Assembly (NCBI RefSeq): GCF_047302285.1 | Contig: NZ_CP154845.1 | Coordinates: forward strand, 1,488,001 to 1,552,000 | Source of the DNA: Robertmurraya sp047302285 | GTDB taxonomy: Bacteria > Bacillota > Bacilli > Bacillales > Cytobacillaceae | DNA length: 64,000 nt | Direction: 5' to 3' | Shown here: piece after piece, positions 42,893 to 51,466 of the stretch | Layout of the letters: every line of letters starts with the position of its first letter | How positions within the stretch are numbered: position 1 is the first letter of the stretch | The notes under the pieces: model-generated | Seen by the model: only the letters and a program-made list of their open reading frames with translations | Databases searched by the model: none | What the model was told of the DNA's origin: nothing | Translations under genes and position numbers: made by a program

Positions 42893-44032
42893 TTGACTGC
42901 AATACGTTATGAATTAATCAAAACCTGTAAACAAACAGGAGCAAGACTTGGAAGAGTCCATACTCCCCATGGCTCATTTGAAACACCCGTATTTATGCCT
43001 GTCGGAACATTGGCGACGGTTAAGACGATGTCTCCAGAAGAGCTCGTGCAAATGGGTGCTGGTATTATCTTGAGCAATACGTATCATTTATGGCTCCGTC
43101 CAGGACATGAAATAGTGAAAGAGGCTGGTGGCCTTCATAAATTTATGAATTGGGATCGGGCTATTTTAACAGACTCTGGTGGTTTCCAAGTATTTAGCTT
43201 AAGTGAGTTCCGCAAGATTGAAGAGGAAGGGGTTCATTTTCGTAATCATTTGAACGGGGACAAGCTCTTTTTATCTCCAGAAAAAGCGATGGAGATTCAA
43301 AATGCGTTAGGCTCAGATATTATGATGGCATTTGATGAATGTCCCCCTTTCCCTGCGACATATGAATATATGCAAAAATCCGTTGAACGTACGTCAAGAT
43401 GGGCGGAGAGATGTTTGAATGCTCATCAACGTCCAAATGATCAAGGTCTCTTTGGAATTGTCCAAGGTGGGGAATACGAGGAGCTCCGCAAGCAAAGTGC
43501 GAAGGATCTTGTTTCCTTAGATTTCCCTGGTTATGCAGTCGGTGGATTATCTGTTGGTGAGCCAAAGGATATAATGAATCGTGTCCTTGAATTTACGACA
43601 CCGTTACTTCCTTCCAATAAGCCTAGATACCTAATGGGAGTAGGTTCGCCAGATTCATTAATAGACGGGGCCATTCGAGGGATTGATATGTTTGATTGTG
43701 TGCTCCCCTCAAGAATTGCTCGCAATGGTACATTGATGACAAGCGAAGGAAGACTTGTTGTAAAAAATGCGAAATTTGCGCGAGACTTTGGACCTATCGA
43801 TGAAAATTGCGATTGCTACACATGTAAAAATTATAGTCGTGCTTACATTCGTCATCTAATTAAATGTGATGAAACATTCGGAATACGACTTACAACTTAC
43901 CATAATCTCTATTTTCTGTTAAAATTAATGGAGCAAGTCCGAGAAGCGATTCGAGAGGATCGATTAGGGGACTTCAGAGAAGAATTTTTTGAAAGATATG
44001 GCTTTAATAAGCCCGACGCAAAAAACTTCTAA
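42893..44032 (+). CDS. tgt: Queuine/preQ1 tRNA-ribosyltransferase Tgt
   Basis: 379 residues from the TTG at 42893, 9 bases after AGGAGGT; an ATG at 42887 is only 2-3 bases from that site. The substrate pocket LTDSGGFQVFSL (about residue 88) holds the catalytic Asp, with nucleophile Asp in GIDMFDCVLPSR (about 264). The zinc site is CDCYTC plus a His about 25 residues on. It exchanges guanine 34 for preQ1 in tRNAs with GUN anticodons. Confidence 0.97.
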   Translation: MTAIRYELIKTCKQTGARLGRVHTPHGSFETPVFMPVGTLATVKTMSPEELVQMGAGIILSNTYHLWLRPGHEIVKEAGGLHKFMNWDRAILTDSGGFQVFSLSEFRKIEEEGVHFRNHLNGDKLFLSPEKAMEIQNALGSDIMMAFDECPPFPATYEYMQKSVERTSRWAERCLNAHQRPNDQGLFGIVQGGEYEELRKQSAKDLVSLDFPGYAVGGLSVGEPKDIMNRVLEFTTPLLPSNKPRYLMGVGSPDSLIDGAIRGIDMFDCVLPSRIARNGTLMTSEGRLVVKNAKFARDFGPIDENCDCYTCKNYSRAYIRHLIKCDETFGIRLTTYHNLYFLLKLMEQVREAIREDRLGDFREEFFERYGFNKPDAKNF

Positions 44033-44070
44033 AATAGTAAATAGATATGGCTTGAAAGGAGGTTGGACAA

Positions 44071-44355
44071 ATGGAAATGTTAGGTACAATTGCCCCACTG
44101 ATATTAATGTTTGCGATTTTCTACTTTTTATTAATTCGCCCACAACAAAAGCGTCAAAAAGCAGTTACGCAAATGCAAAATGAACTTAAAAAAGGTGACA
44201 AGGTTGTAACGATTGGCGGACTACATGGTATCGTCGACGCAATTGATGAAGGTAAGATTGTTATCAAATGTGGAGATGGAAGTCGTCTTACATACGATCG
44301 CGCTGCGGTACGTGAAGTAACTGAATCATCAAGTGATTTACTAGCTAAGAGCTAA
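44071..44355 (+). CDS. yajC: Preprotein translocase subunit YajC
   Basis: 94 residues: one membrane helix (about 6-24, IAPLILMFAIFYFLLIRPQQ) followed by the conserved cytoplasmic domain KKGDKVVTIGGLHGIVDAID. It associates with SecDF, whose gene is about 3.6 kb downstream. The start follows AAAGGAGGT. Confidence 0.95.
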   Translation: MEMLGTIAPLILMFAIFYFLLIRPQQKRQKAVTQMQNELKKGDKVVTIGGLHGIVDAIDEGKIVIKCGDGSRLTYDRAAVREVTESSSDLLAKS

Positions 44356-44370
44356 TTCAATTCACGAAAA

Positions 44371-44404
44371 GAAAGCGTCGTTCTCAAGAAGAACGGCGCT
44401 TTTA
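44371..44404 (+). terminator. Rho-independent terminator after yajC
   Basis: AAAGCGTCGTTCT with AGAACGGCGCTTTT (one G-U pair) around a short loop, then TTTTAT. Confidence 0.85.
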
Positions 44405-44455
44405 TAGTTTATGTTGATAAAAGATCAATAATGAAGCGAGCGTTTGCGGGCGGTC

Positions 44456-44893
44456 TTAAGCATTACGAGTCTTCGGAGTGCTCATATTAACTCCTAAAAT
44501 ACCACCCATCATCGCTGTGATGATATAGCATACATGGTAAATCATTTGCTCCAATGAAAAGAGACTATCGTAACCTAAGTATTGAAATAGAAAAATAATG
44601 ATTGTGTAGAGAACCCCAGTTAGAGTCCCAATAAGCCAACCCTTTTCCTTTCCTTTTCTGCCCGTGATAAATCCTCCTGCAAATAAGGTGATGAAGGATA
44701 TAATGGTCGTTATGACCCCTAATGACGATTCTTGCGTACTCGTAAACCTAAGGATAATAGAGAATATAAAACTCGAAATGATTAACAGTAAAAAGATGGC
44801 AATTACTCCGTATAAGACAGCAATTCCATGGTTTTTTGACTCTTCTATTTTGACCCTCTCCCTTCGTACGAGAATACATATATTTTTGTACAA
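44456..44893 (-). CDS. TIGR04086/YrzE-like small membrane protein
   Basis: Up to 145 residues if started at the TTG at 44893, but that codon has no ribosome site. A good AGGGAGAGG lies further in and points to an ATA codon at 44848-44846 (KIEESKNHGIAVLYG follows), which would give about 130 residues and fits where I expect the family to start. Four membrane helices are visible (for example IAVLYGVIAIFLLLIISSFI). The protein is found between yajC and the DUF421 gene in Bacillaceae, though here it is on the opposite strand. Function unknown. Confidence 0.8.
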   Translation of the reverse strand: MYKNICILVRRERVKIEESKNHGIAVLYGVIAIFLLLIISSFIFSIILRFTSTQESSLGVITTIISFITLFAGGFITGRKGKEKGWLIGTLTGVLYTIIIFLFQYLGYDSLFSLEQMIYHVCYIITAMMGGILGVNMSTPKTRNA

Positions 44894-45115
44894 GTAGAAT
44901 GCTCAGTCCAGCGAAAATGCAGGGCTGAACAAGCCTTTTGCTTGTCTTAGTACATGCATATTCATGTGAGTTGAAAAATAGAAGCGAATCTTTTTTAAAT
45001 TCTATACTCAGGCCGTTTTTATCATGAAATTCTGCTTTTTCATATTTACGAAAAGGATTGAGAATAATAACGAAGGAGTCGGAACAGATAGAATAAGCAT
45101 GAAAGGGGAAAAAAT

Positions 45116-45751
45116 GTGGCTGATCTTTTTCAGATTGCACTTAGAACGTTATTTTTTTATGCCCTCATCATCCTAATTTTCCGCATGATGGGAAAGAGAG
45201 AGATTGGCGAATTAAGTATATTGGATTTAGTTGTATATATTATGATTGCCGAGTTGGCGGTTGCTGCAATAGACAGCCCGAAAGATAATCTTCTCTTTGT
45301 CGTAACGCCCATGATTCTCCTGATGACCATTCAAATTGTTTTTGCTTACATTTCATTAAAGAGTAAGAGTTTTCGGGATGTGGTGGAAGGAAAACCAACA
45401 TTGATCATCAATAAGGGGAAAATCGATGAAAAAGAAATGAAAAAGCAACGTTATAATTTTGATGACCTTTTGCTCCAATTAAGAGAACAAAATGTTCGAA
45501 ATATCGCCGATGTAGAATTTGCCATTCTTGAGACCTCTGGAAAGCTAACCGTTTTTGAAAAAGAACAAAATGAAGGGAGCTATACAATTCCTCTGATCAT
45601 TGATGGAGAGATTCAAGAAAAAAATTTAGAACGGATTGACAAGAATATGCTATGGATCAGACAAGAACTAAGAAAACGTGGCTATCGAGATATAAAGAAA
45701 ATCTCCTTTTGCAGTTATCAAAACGGGGAATTTTTTATCGATCTGAAATAA
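45116..45751 (+). CDS. DUF421 membrane protein (YrbG-like)
   Basis: 211 residues from the GTG at 45116, 8 bases after AAAGGGG; the overlapping ATG at 45114 reads into a stop. Three N-terminal membrane helices (about 7-25, 35-52, 60-80) precede the DUF421/YetF-type cytoplasmic domain, with GKPTLIINKGKIDEKEMKKQ and LLLQLREQNVRNIADVEFAI. Relatives YetF and YdfS take part in spore heat resistance or membrane functions; this paralogue (B. subtilis YrbG) has no assigned role. Confidence 0.88.
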   Translation: MADLFQIALRTLFFYALIILIFRMMGKREIGELSILDLVVYIMIAELAVAAIDSPKDNLLFVVTPMILLMTIQIVFAYISLKSKSFRDVVEGKPTLIINKGKIDEKEMKKQRYNFDDLLLQLREQNVRNIADVEFAILETSGKLTVFEKEQNEGSYTIPLIIDGEIQEKNLERIDKNMLWIRQELRKRGYRDIKKISFCSYQNGEFFIDLK

Positions 45752-45781
45752 AGGAGACTCAGTATGGAGTCTCCTTTATTT
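45746..45781. terminator. Bidirectional terminator containing both flanking stop codons
   Basis: Perfect 15-bp stem AAATAAAGGAGACTC (45746-45760) and GAGTCTCCTTTATTT (45767-45781) with a 6-base loop. The DUF421 stop lies in the left arm and the spoVB stop in the right arm. Confidence 0.9.
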
Positions 45782-47335
45782 GAATGCAAACCAAGCTAAA
45801 AAATCACCAATCTTTGGAATTCTTTGTAAATCATTTTTTCGAATTAAGCCGAATAAGAGAAGAAGAATACAATAGCTTAAACTCATCACGAAGGTAGCCA
45901 GTATAATGTGGAAGGCAAGTGGAACATCTGAAATTTGCTCAAAAGTATAAAATCCAAGCCACCCTGAGAGGCCCATCACAATAAAGGCTTTTACATAATC
46001 GAGAATATAAAAAGTAAAGGAAATACGCTTCAAAACGGTGGCAAAATGGAGAAATGTTACCAATACAATGCCGATAATGATTCCAAGTGCAGCCCCGTTT
46101 ATGCCAAAGCTCGGTTGACTGGCAAGAGCCAAGATGACACCAAGCTTAACAGCGGACCCTATAATACTATTAATCATTGCTGCTCGTGCTAAGTCTAATG
46201 CTTGTAACGTTGCTTGAAGTGGTCCTTGGTAATAATAGAAAAGGAAGAATGGAGCCATTATTTTGATAAAAATTGCGCCAGATGTTGAGCCATACATAAA
46301 TTCCATTAATGGATCTGCTAAAACATATAACAAGACAATAGCAAGTCCACCTGTTAAGAAGACGAAACGTAATGCCTGCTGTAATCGATATTCAATCAGC
46401 CCTTTATCATTTTTTGAGTTGGCTTCACTAATAGCCGGTACTAGCGAAGTCGATAAAGAATACGTAATAAACGAAGGAAGAAACAAGAGAGGCATAGCGA
46501 ACCCAGTAAGGGAACCATATTGTTTCGTTGCTAAGGCCGTTCCAACTCCCGCTAAAGCTAGACTATATGAGACGACAATTGGTTCAAGGAACCAGGAAAA
46601 GTTTCCGATTAATCTACTTCCCAAAGTCGGTAGGCCCACGCCCATTAATTCATTAAAAGTAGATTTCCCAGCTTGTATTTGCTTAAAGAAATTTCTTCTA
46701 ACAGGAAATTTCTTTTTAATTTTGAAGGTGGTAACTAAATAGAGTAACGACATCAGTTCCCCAATAACGGCGGCAAGCATCGCTCCTGCAGCTGCGAATT
46801 CGATTCCGTATGGTAAAAACATTTTTGTTAAGACAGCAATGAGAGCGATTCTGATGACTTGTTCAATCACTTGAGAATAGGCAGCAGGTTTCATGTTTTG
46901 TCTTCCCTGAAAATATCCTCTTATGACAGCTGAAATGGCAACAATCGGAATGATCGGTGTAATTGCAAGTAATGGTAATTTCGTGCGATTATCGGTAAAT
47001 AATAGGTCAGATAAATAAGGGGCGCTGAAAAATAAGGCAGGTGTGAACAATAAAGACAAGGAGATGGTTGTCGTGAGTGATACGACTAATATTTTCTTGA
47101 TTTTCTTAAAATCTCCTTTTGCTTCTGCCTCAGCCACACTTTTTGAGATGGCAACAGGAAGTCCTAATTGTGTGATGGTAATAACAAGCATTAGTGTAGG
47201 AAATGCCATCATATAGAGGCCGACTCCCTCTTCTCCGATAAATCGGGCAATCACAATACGATTGATAAATCCGAGAACTCTTGTCACTAATCCCGCTACT
47301 AATAAAATAATCGTTCCTTTGAGAAACTTAGACAT
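45776..47335 (-). CDS. spoVB: Stage V sporulation protein B (MOP/MATE-type flippase)
   Basis: 519 residues from the ATG at 47335 (SKFLKGTIILLVAGLVTRVL), close to the 518 of B. subtilis; the frame extends 13 codons upstream without a better site. About 14 membrane helices match the polysaccharide-flippase (MOP) superfamily, with GFINRIVIARFIGEEGVGLY and LGLPVAISKSVAEAEAKGD. SpoVB is needed for spore cortex peptidoglycan synthesis, probably as a lipid II or precursor flippase. Confidence 0.94.
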   Translation of the reverse strand: MSKFLKGTIILLVAGLVTRVLGFINRIVIARFIGEEGVGLYMMAFPTLMLVITITQLGLPVAISKSVAEAEAKGDFKKIKKILVVSLTTTISLSLLFTPALFFSAPYLSDLLFTDNRTKLPLLAITPIIPIVAISAVIRGYFQGRQNMKPAAYSQVIEQVIRIALIAVLTKMFLPYGIEFAAAGAMLAAVIGELMSLLYLVTTFKIKKKFPVRRNFFKQIQAGKSTFNELMGVGLPTLGSRLIGNFSWFLEPIVVSYSLALAGVGTALATKQYGSLTGFAMPLLFLPSFITYSLSTSLVPAISEANSKNDKGLIEYRLQQALRFVFLTGGLAIVLLYVLADPLMEFMYGSTSGAIFIKIMAPFFLFYYYQGPLQATLQALDLARAAMINSIIGSAVKLGVILALASQPSFGINGAALGIIIGIVLVTFLHFATVLKRISFTFYILDYVKAFIVMGLSGWLGFYTFEQISDVPLAFHIILATFVMSLSYCILLLLFGLIRKNDLQRIPKIGDFLAWFAFK

Positions 47336-47520
47336 CTTGCTCCCTGCCTTCTGGATATAAGTTCTACAAGACAATGCTTGGAAAGAAAAATAGTATTTTC
47401 ATGGAAAGTCGCTTTCAGAATAGTCTTAGATCATATACAATTATCTATATGCATGAATGTGGACAAAGCATGACAAGTTGTTTCGTTTTCTATATGAAGT
47501 TTTATCTAGGAGGAGTCTAA

Positions 47521-47817
47521 ATGAGCACTGTCCATGAATACGACCGTTTCCGCAATGAAGTGAAACCGGCTCTCGTAAGTAAAGCGGAAGAATTAAATCT
47601 ATTAGGTTATGGAACGATTAGGGAGCAACAATTGTGGGATTTTTTAACGAGTAAGAAATGGAAACGAGTCAAAGAGGACATTAAACTATATGAGATTGTA
47701 GCTGATATTCTTTCATTAAAACCTGGTGAATATATGAGTTTTGCCTCTGTTGAAGCCTTGAAGCTCCTTGATTTTTCCCTTGAGGACGAAGCAGAGCTAA
47801 AAGAACTATTAAAATGA
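47521..47817 (+). CDS. comN: ComN-like post-transcriptional regulator
   Basis: 98 residues, no membrane segment. The sequence (AEELNLLGYGTIREQQLWDF, then KPGEYMSFASVEALK) matches my recollection of B. subtilis ComN (YrzD), which lies at the same place between spoVB and secDF and acts post-transcriptionally on comE mRNA, with DivIVA-dependent localisation. The presence of a pilus locus in this window makes a competence link plausible. The start follows AGGAGGAG. Confidence 0.82.
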   Translation: MSTVHEYDRFRNEVKPALVSKAEELNLLGYGTIREQQLWDFLTSKKWKRVKEDIKLYEIVADILSLKPGEYMSFASVEALKLLDFSLEDEAELKELLK

Positions 47818-47838
47818 ACCTAGCTCTAACATACAAAA

Positions 47839-47867
47839 TTGACACCTATTCTAAACTGTTTCATAAT
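47839..47867 (+). promoter_or_regulatory. Sigma-A promoter of secDF
   Basis: TTGACA (47839-47844), a 17-base spacer, CATAAT (47862-47867), about 90 bases before the secDF start. Confidence 0.7.
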
Positions 47868-47956
47868 AATCATATTGACTTTCTTGCCAATGAAATAATA
47901 GGTTAACAGCACTAAAGAAACGGTTTGTGCGTTCTTTTAAGGAGGATTTCTACATA

Positions 47957-50227
47957 ATGGTCAAACGTAGTAGAATCGTTGCTTTTTTCCTAATTGTCCT
48001 CGTATTAGGTGGGATGATTGGAGCAACGACAACAAATATTCTAGGAAATATAAAGCTCGGCTTAGATCTACAAGGTGGATTTGAAGTACTTTATGAGGTC
48101 AAAGCAGAAGATGGACAAACGATAGATGACGCTACGATGGCTAGTACAGCTGAGGCGTTAAACAAACGGATTAACGCATTAGGTGTAAGCGAGCCGAGTC
48201 TCCAGATTGAAGGAGATAATCGTATCCGTGTCCAGTTAGCAGGTGTTCATGATCAGAACCAAGCAAGGGAAATGCTTTCAACGGAAGCAAATTTATCGTT
48301 TCGAGATGTAGACGATACTTTAATGATGGATGGACGTGACTTAGTTGAAGGCGGCGCCCAACAAACCTTTGATGAAAACGGTCAACCAAGTGTTTCGCTT
48401 AAATTAAAGAGTGCTGATAAGTTTAGGCAAGTTACGGAGCAGATTGTCCAAAAGGGCAGTCCGAATAATCTACTAGTAATTTGGTTAGATTTTGAAGAAG
48501 GAGAGCATACCTTCCGAGGTGAGGCTGTAAAAGAAGAACCTCCTTACCTTTCCGCACCGAGAGTCTCTCAAATTTTTAATCAAGATACGGTTTCAATTAC
48601 AGGAAATTTTACGATTGAAGAAGCTAGTACTTTAGCAAACCTTTTAAATGCAGGAGCTCTACCTGTTGAGCTTGAGGAAGTATATTCTACTTCTGTAGGA
48701 GCACAATTTGGAGCAGATGCATTAGACAAGACTGTAATGGCAGGGCTCATTGGCGTTATCGCTATTTTTATTTTCATGATTGCTTTTTATCGATTCCCTG
48801 GATTCATCGCAACTGTTACATTGTCTGTCTATATTTACTTAATTCTTGTTGTCTTTGATTGGATGAATGCTGTATTGACTCTTCCGGGAATTGCAGCGGT
48901 TATTCTTGGGGTAGGGATGGCAGTCGATGCGAATATTATTACTTTTGAGCGTATTAAAGAAGAATTAAAGGTTGGACGAAACCTAAAAGCAGCCTTTAAA
49001 ACAGGTACGAGTGGTTCTTTATCCACTATTTTCGATGCCAATATTACGACTCTACTTGCAGCAACTGTTCTCTTTTTATATGGGACAAGCTCAGTAAAAG
49101 GCTTTGCGACGATGTTGATCGTCAGTATATTAGTAAGCTTTGTCACGGCTGTATTTGGCTCAAGATTTTTACTTAGCTTATGGGTGAATAGTAACTTCTT
49201 CAATAAAAAGCCTGGTTGGTTAGGTGTGAAGCAATCTGATATTAAAGATATTGCTGAAAACTTTGATACGATTGATTTACCGACGAAGTTTGATAAGTGG
49301 GATTTCGTTAAACATCGTAAAAAATACTTTGCTTTCTCAGGGATTTTACTTGTAGCAGGACTCCTTTGCTTAGTGATTTTCCGCTTAAATTTAGGGATAG
49401 ATTTCTCAAGTGGTACTAGAATAGAGGTACTTTCCGATCATTCCTTAACGAAGGCAGAATTTCAAGAGCAACTAGAATCTGTTGGAATTAAGACAGATGA
49501 TATCGTCATTTCAGGGGATACCCATAATATTGGAGTAGCTCGCATAAAAGGCGAAGACATACTTAATTCAGATGAGATTGCTGATTTAAAGACAGAATTC
49601 AATGAAAAATATGGTCATGAGCCGAATGTAAGTACCGTATCGCCAACAGTTGGGAAAGAATTGGCAAAAAATGCTGTTCGGGCAATACTAATCGCATCCA
49701 TCGGAATTATCATTTATGTCACGATTCGATTTGAAATGCGCATGGCTATCCCAGCGGTAATAGCGTTACTTCACGATGCATTTTTTATCATTGCGATCTT
49801 TAGTATTACGCGTTTTGAAGTAGACTTAACCTTTATTGCCGCCGTATTGACCATTGTTGGATATTCCATCAATGATACGATTGTTACCTTCGATCGGATA
49901 CGTGAAAATATGAAGAAGAAGAGACGTATCAAGTCAGTGGATGAGCTGGCTAACATTGTGAATGTAAGTTTACGACAAACATTTGGAAGATCAATAAATA
50001 CGATTATTTCCACTGTGCTTGCCGTAATTGCTTTACTCATTTTTGGAAGTGAATCTATTACGAACTTCTCCTTTGCATTGCTCATCGGTTTAATAGCAGG
50101 AACGTATTCTTCCTTGTTCTTAGCAGCACAGCTATGGTATGTGTGGAAGGCGAAGGAATTGAAGACAAAGGGTGCCTTGATTACTTATAAGGAAAAGAAA
50201 AAGAAAACGGATGAACCACAAGTATAA
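47957..50227 (+). CDS. secDF: Fused protein translocase subunit SecDF
   Basis: 756 residues from the ATG at 47957 behind AAGGAGGAT. SecD half: first helix, the LGLDLQGGFEVLYEV motif, a periplasmic-type P1 domain, then helices with GVGMAVDANIITFERIKEEL. SecF half: from about residue 455, LGIDFSSGTRIEVLS and the paired YSINDTIVTFDRIRENM. Bacillus-type natural fusion of secD and secF with 12 helices. It uses the proton gradient to help pull secreted proteins through SecYEG. Confidence 0.97.
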   Translation: MVKRSRIVAFFLIVLVLGGMIGATTTNILGNIKLGLDLQGGFEVLYEVKAEDGQTIDDATMASTAEALNKRINALGVSEPSLQIEGDNRIRVQLAGVHDQNQAREMLSTEANLSFRDVDDTLMMDGRDLVEGGAQQTFDENGQPSVSLKLKSADKFRQVTEQIVQKGSPNNLLVIWLDFEEGEHTFRGEAVKEEPPYLSAPRVSQIFNQDTVSITGNFTIEEASTLANLLNAGALPVELEEVYSTSVGAQFGADALDKTVMAGLIGVIAIFIFMIAFYRFPGFIATVTLSVYIYLILVVFDWMNAVLTLPGIAAVILGVGMAVDANIITFERIKEELKVGRNLKAAFKTGTSGSLSTIFDANITTLLAATVLFLYGTSSVKGFATMLIVSILVSFVTAVFGSRFLLSLWVNSNFFNKKPGWLGVKQSDIKDIAENFDTIDLPTKFDKWDFVKHRKKYFAFSGILLVAGLLCLVIFRLNLGIDFSSGTRIEVLSDHSLTKAEFQEQLESVGIKTDDIVISGDTHNIGVARIKGEDILNSDEIADLKTEFNEKYGHEPNVSTVSPTVGKELAKNAVRAILIASIGIIIYVTIRFEMRMAIPAVIALLHDAFFIIAIFSITRFEVDLTFIAAVLTIVGYSINDTIVTFDRIRENMKKKRRIKSVDELANIVNVSLRQTFGRSINTIISTVLAVIALLIFGSESITNFSFALLIGLIAGTYSSLFLAAQLWYVWKAKELKTKGALITYKEKKKKTDEPQV

Positions 50228-50233
50228 CGACCG

Positions 50234-50263
50234 AAACCGCAGGAATTTCCTGCGGTTTTTTAT
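50234..50263 (+). terminator. Rho-independent terminator after secDF
   Basis: CCGCAGG with CCTGCGG around AATTT, flanked by AAA and TTTTTT. Confidence 0.88.
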
Positions 50264-50401
50264 GGACAAATTTAAATAACTTTGAATATTTTACATGGAA
50301 AAATGGTTACCATCCTTATGAGACTGCAAGGATTAGGTTACACTGCTAAAAGGTTTGTCTTCTAAAGATTAGTCTGTTCTTTGCGTTTAGGGGGGAGTCA
50401 G

Positions 50402-51295
50402 TTGGAAAAAAGCGAACGCTTTAAGAAAGCGGAGTTTGCGGCCATCATTGGGATAGTTGGTAATATTGTGCTGGCGGCATTAAAATGGAGTGTTGGCATA
50501 TACGCCAATAGTAAGGCGCTAATCGCGGACGCAGTTCATTCTGCATCAGATGTGGCTGGCTCATTAGCTGTTTTTATCGGCTTAAGAGCAGCGAAGCAAC
50601 CACCTGATGAGGAGCACCCGTATGGACATGGAAAAGCAGAGTCTATTGCAGCTATCATTGTCGCTGTTTTATTGTTTCTTGTTGGGTTAGAAATTGGAAG
50701 AGCCTCTTTTGATGCATTTTTTCATCCAATTGAGGCCCCAAAACCAATTGCGATCTCTGCAGTTTTGATTTCGATTATTACAAAGGAGTGTATGTTTCGT
50801 TATAAATTTCGATTAGGAAAGCAGCTAAATAGTGATGCCCTCATTGTCAATGCGTATGAGCATCGCTCTGATGTCTATTCGTCGCTAGCTGCATTAGTAG
50901 GAATTGGGGCAGCAGTACTTGGTGACTACTTACAAATTGGATGGCTCGAATATGCCGATCCGGTCGCAGGTCTTGTAGTGGCTCTGATGATCATTAGGAT
51001 GGCGTGGATTCTTGGAAAGGAATCAATCGGAAATACCCTTGATCGAGTGATGTGTGAAGAAGATACGATTGAGCTTAGAAAAGTTGTTGAATCTGTTTCG
51101 GATGTGAAGCAAATTGACGAATTTCATGCCCGTGAGCATGGCCATTACGTCATTATCGACATAAAAATATCAGTTGATCCACATATGACAGTAGAGCAAG
51201 GCCATAAAGTGGGAAAAGCCGTTAAGAGAAAATTGTTACAGGAAAAGAATGTAGAAAATGTTTTCGTGCATATCAATCCGTACAATCCAAAATAA
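50402..51295 (+). CDS. Cation diffusion facilitator family transporter
   Basis: 297 residues from the TTG at 50402 behind GGGGGAG. Six membrane helices and the CDF metal-site motifs: ADAVHSASDVAGS near 46, HPYGHGKAES near 74, EHRSDVYSS near 155. The C-terminal cytoplasmic domain (about 205-297) holds FHAREHGHYVIIDIKISVD. It exports divalent metals in exchange for protons; substrate (Zn, Mn, Fe or other) is not decided by these motifs. It often sits between secDF and recJ in Bacillaceae. Confidence 0.92.
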   Translation: MEKSERFKKAEFAAIIGIVGNIVLAALKWSVGIYANSKALIADAVHSASDVAGSLAVFIGLRAAKQPPDEEHPYGHGKAESIAAIIVAVLLFLVGLEIGRASFDAFFHPIEAPKPIAISAVLISIITKECMFRYKFRLGKQLNSDALIVNAYEHRSDVYSSLAALVGIGAAVLGDYLQIGWLEYADPVAGLVVALMIIRMAWILGKESIGNTLDRVMCEEDTIELRKVVESVSDVKQIDEFHAREHGHYVIIDIKISVDPHMTVEQGHKVGKAVKRKLLQEKNVENVFVHINPYNPK

Positions 51296-51335
51296 GCAAA
51301 AAGAAAAATAGGTAAAAGGCAGTGAATCTGTACTG

Positions 51336-51380
51336 CACCCCAAAAGAAAAAGTCGAATTTATCTTTTGGGGTGTATTTTT
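51336..51380 (+). terminator. Rho-independent terminator after the cation efflux gene
   Basis: Perfect 12-bp stem CACCCCAAAAGA (51336-51347) with TCTTTTGGGGTG (51362-51373), 14-base loop, then TATTTTTA. Confidence 0.85.
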
Positions 51381-51415
51381 ATGATTTTTTCAATATTTAC
51401 GAATACACTCTTAGC

Positions 51416-51444
51416 TTGAACCCCATATATCCCTCTAGTATAAT
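51416..51444 (+). promoter_or_regulatory. Sigma-A promoter of recJ-apt
   Basis: TTGAAC (51416-51421), a 17-base spacer, and a perfect TATAAT (51439-51444), 23 bases before the recJ start. Confidence 0.82.
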
Positions 51445-51466
51445 AGAAAAGTTGAGAGGTGAACGT

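Noticed and set aside
44894..45115. Possible small gene or RNA between the YrzE-like and DUF421 genes
   Set aside because: No ribosome-site-supported frame, strong hairpin or promoter pair was seen.
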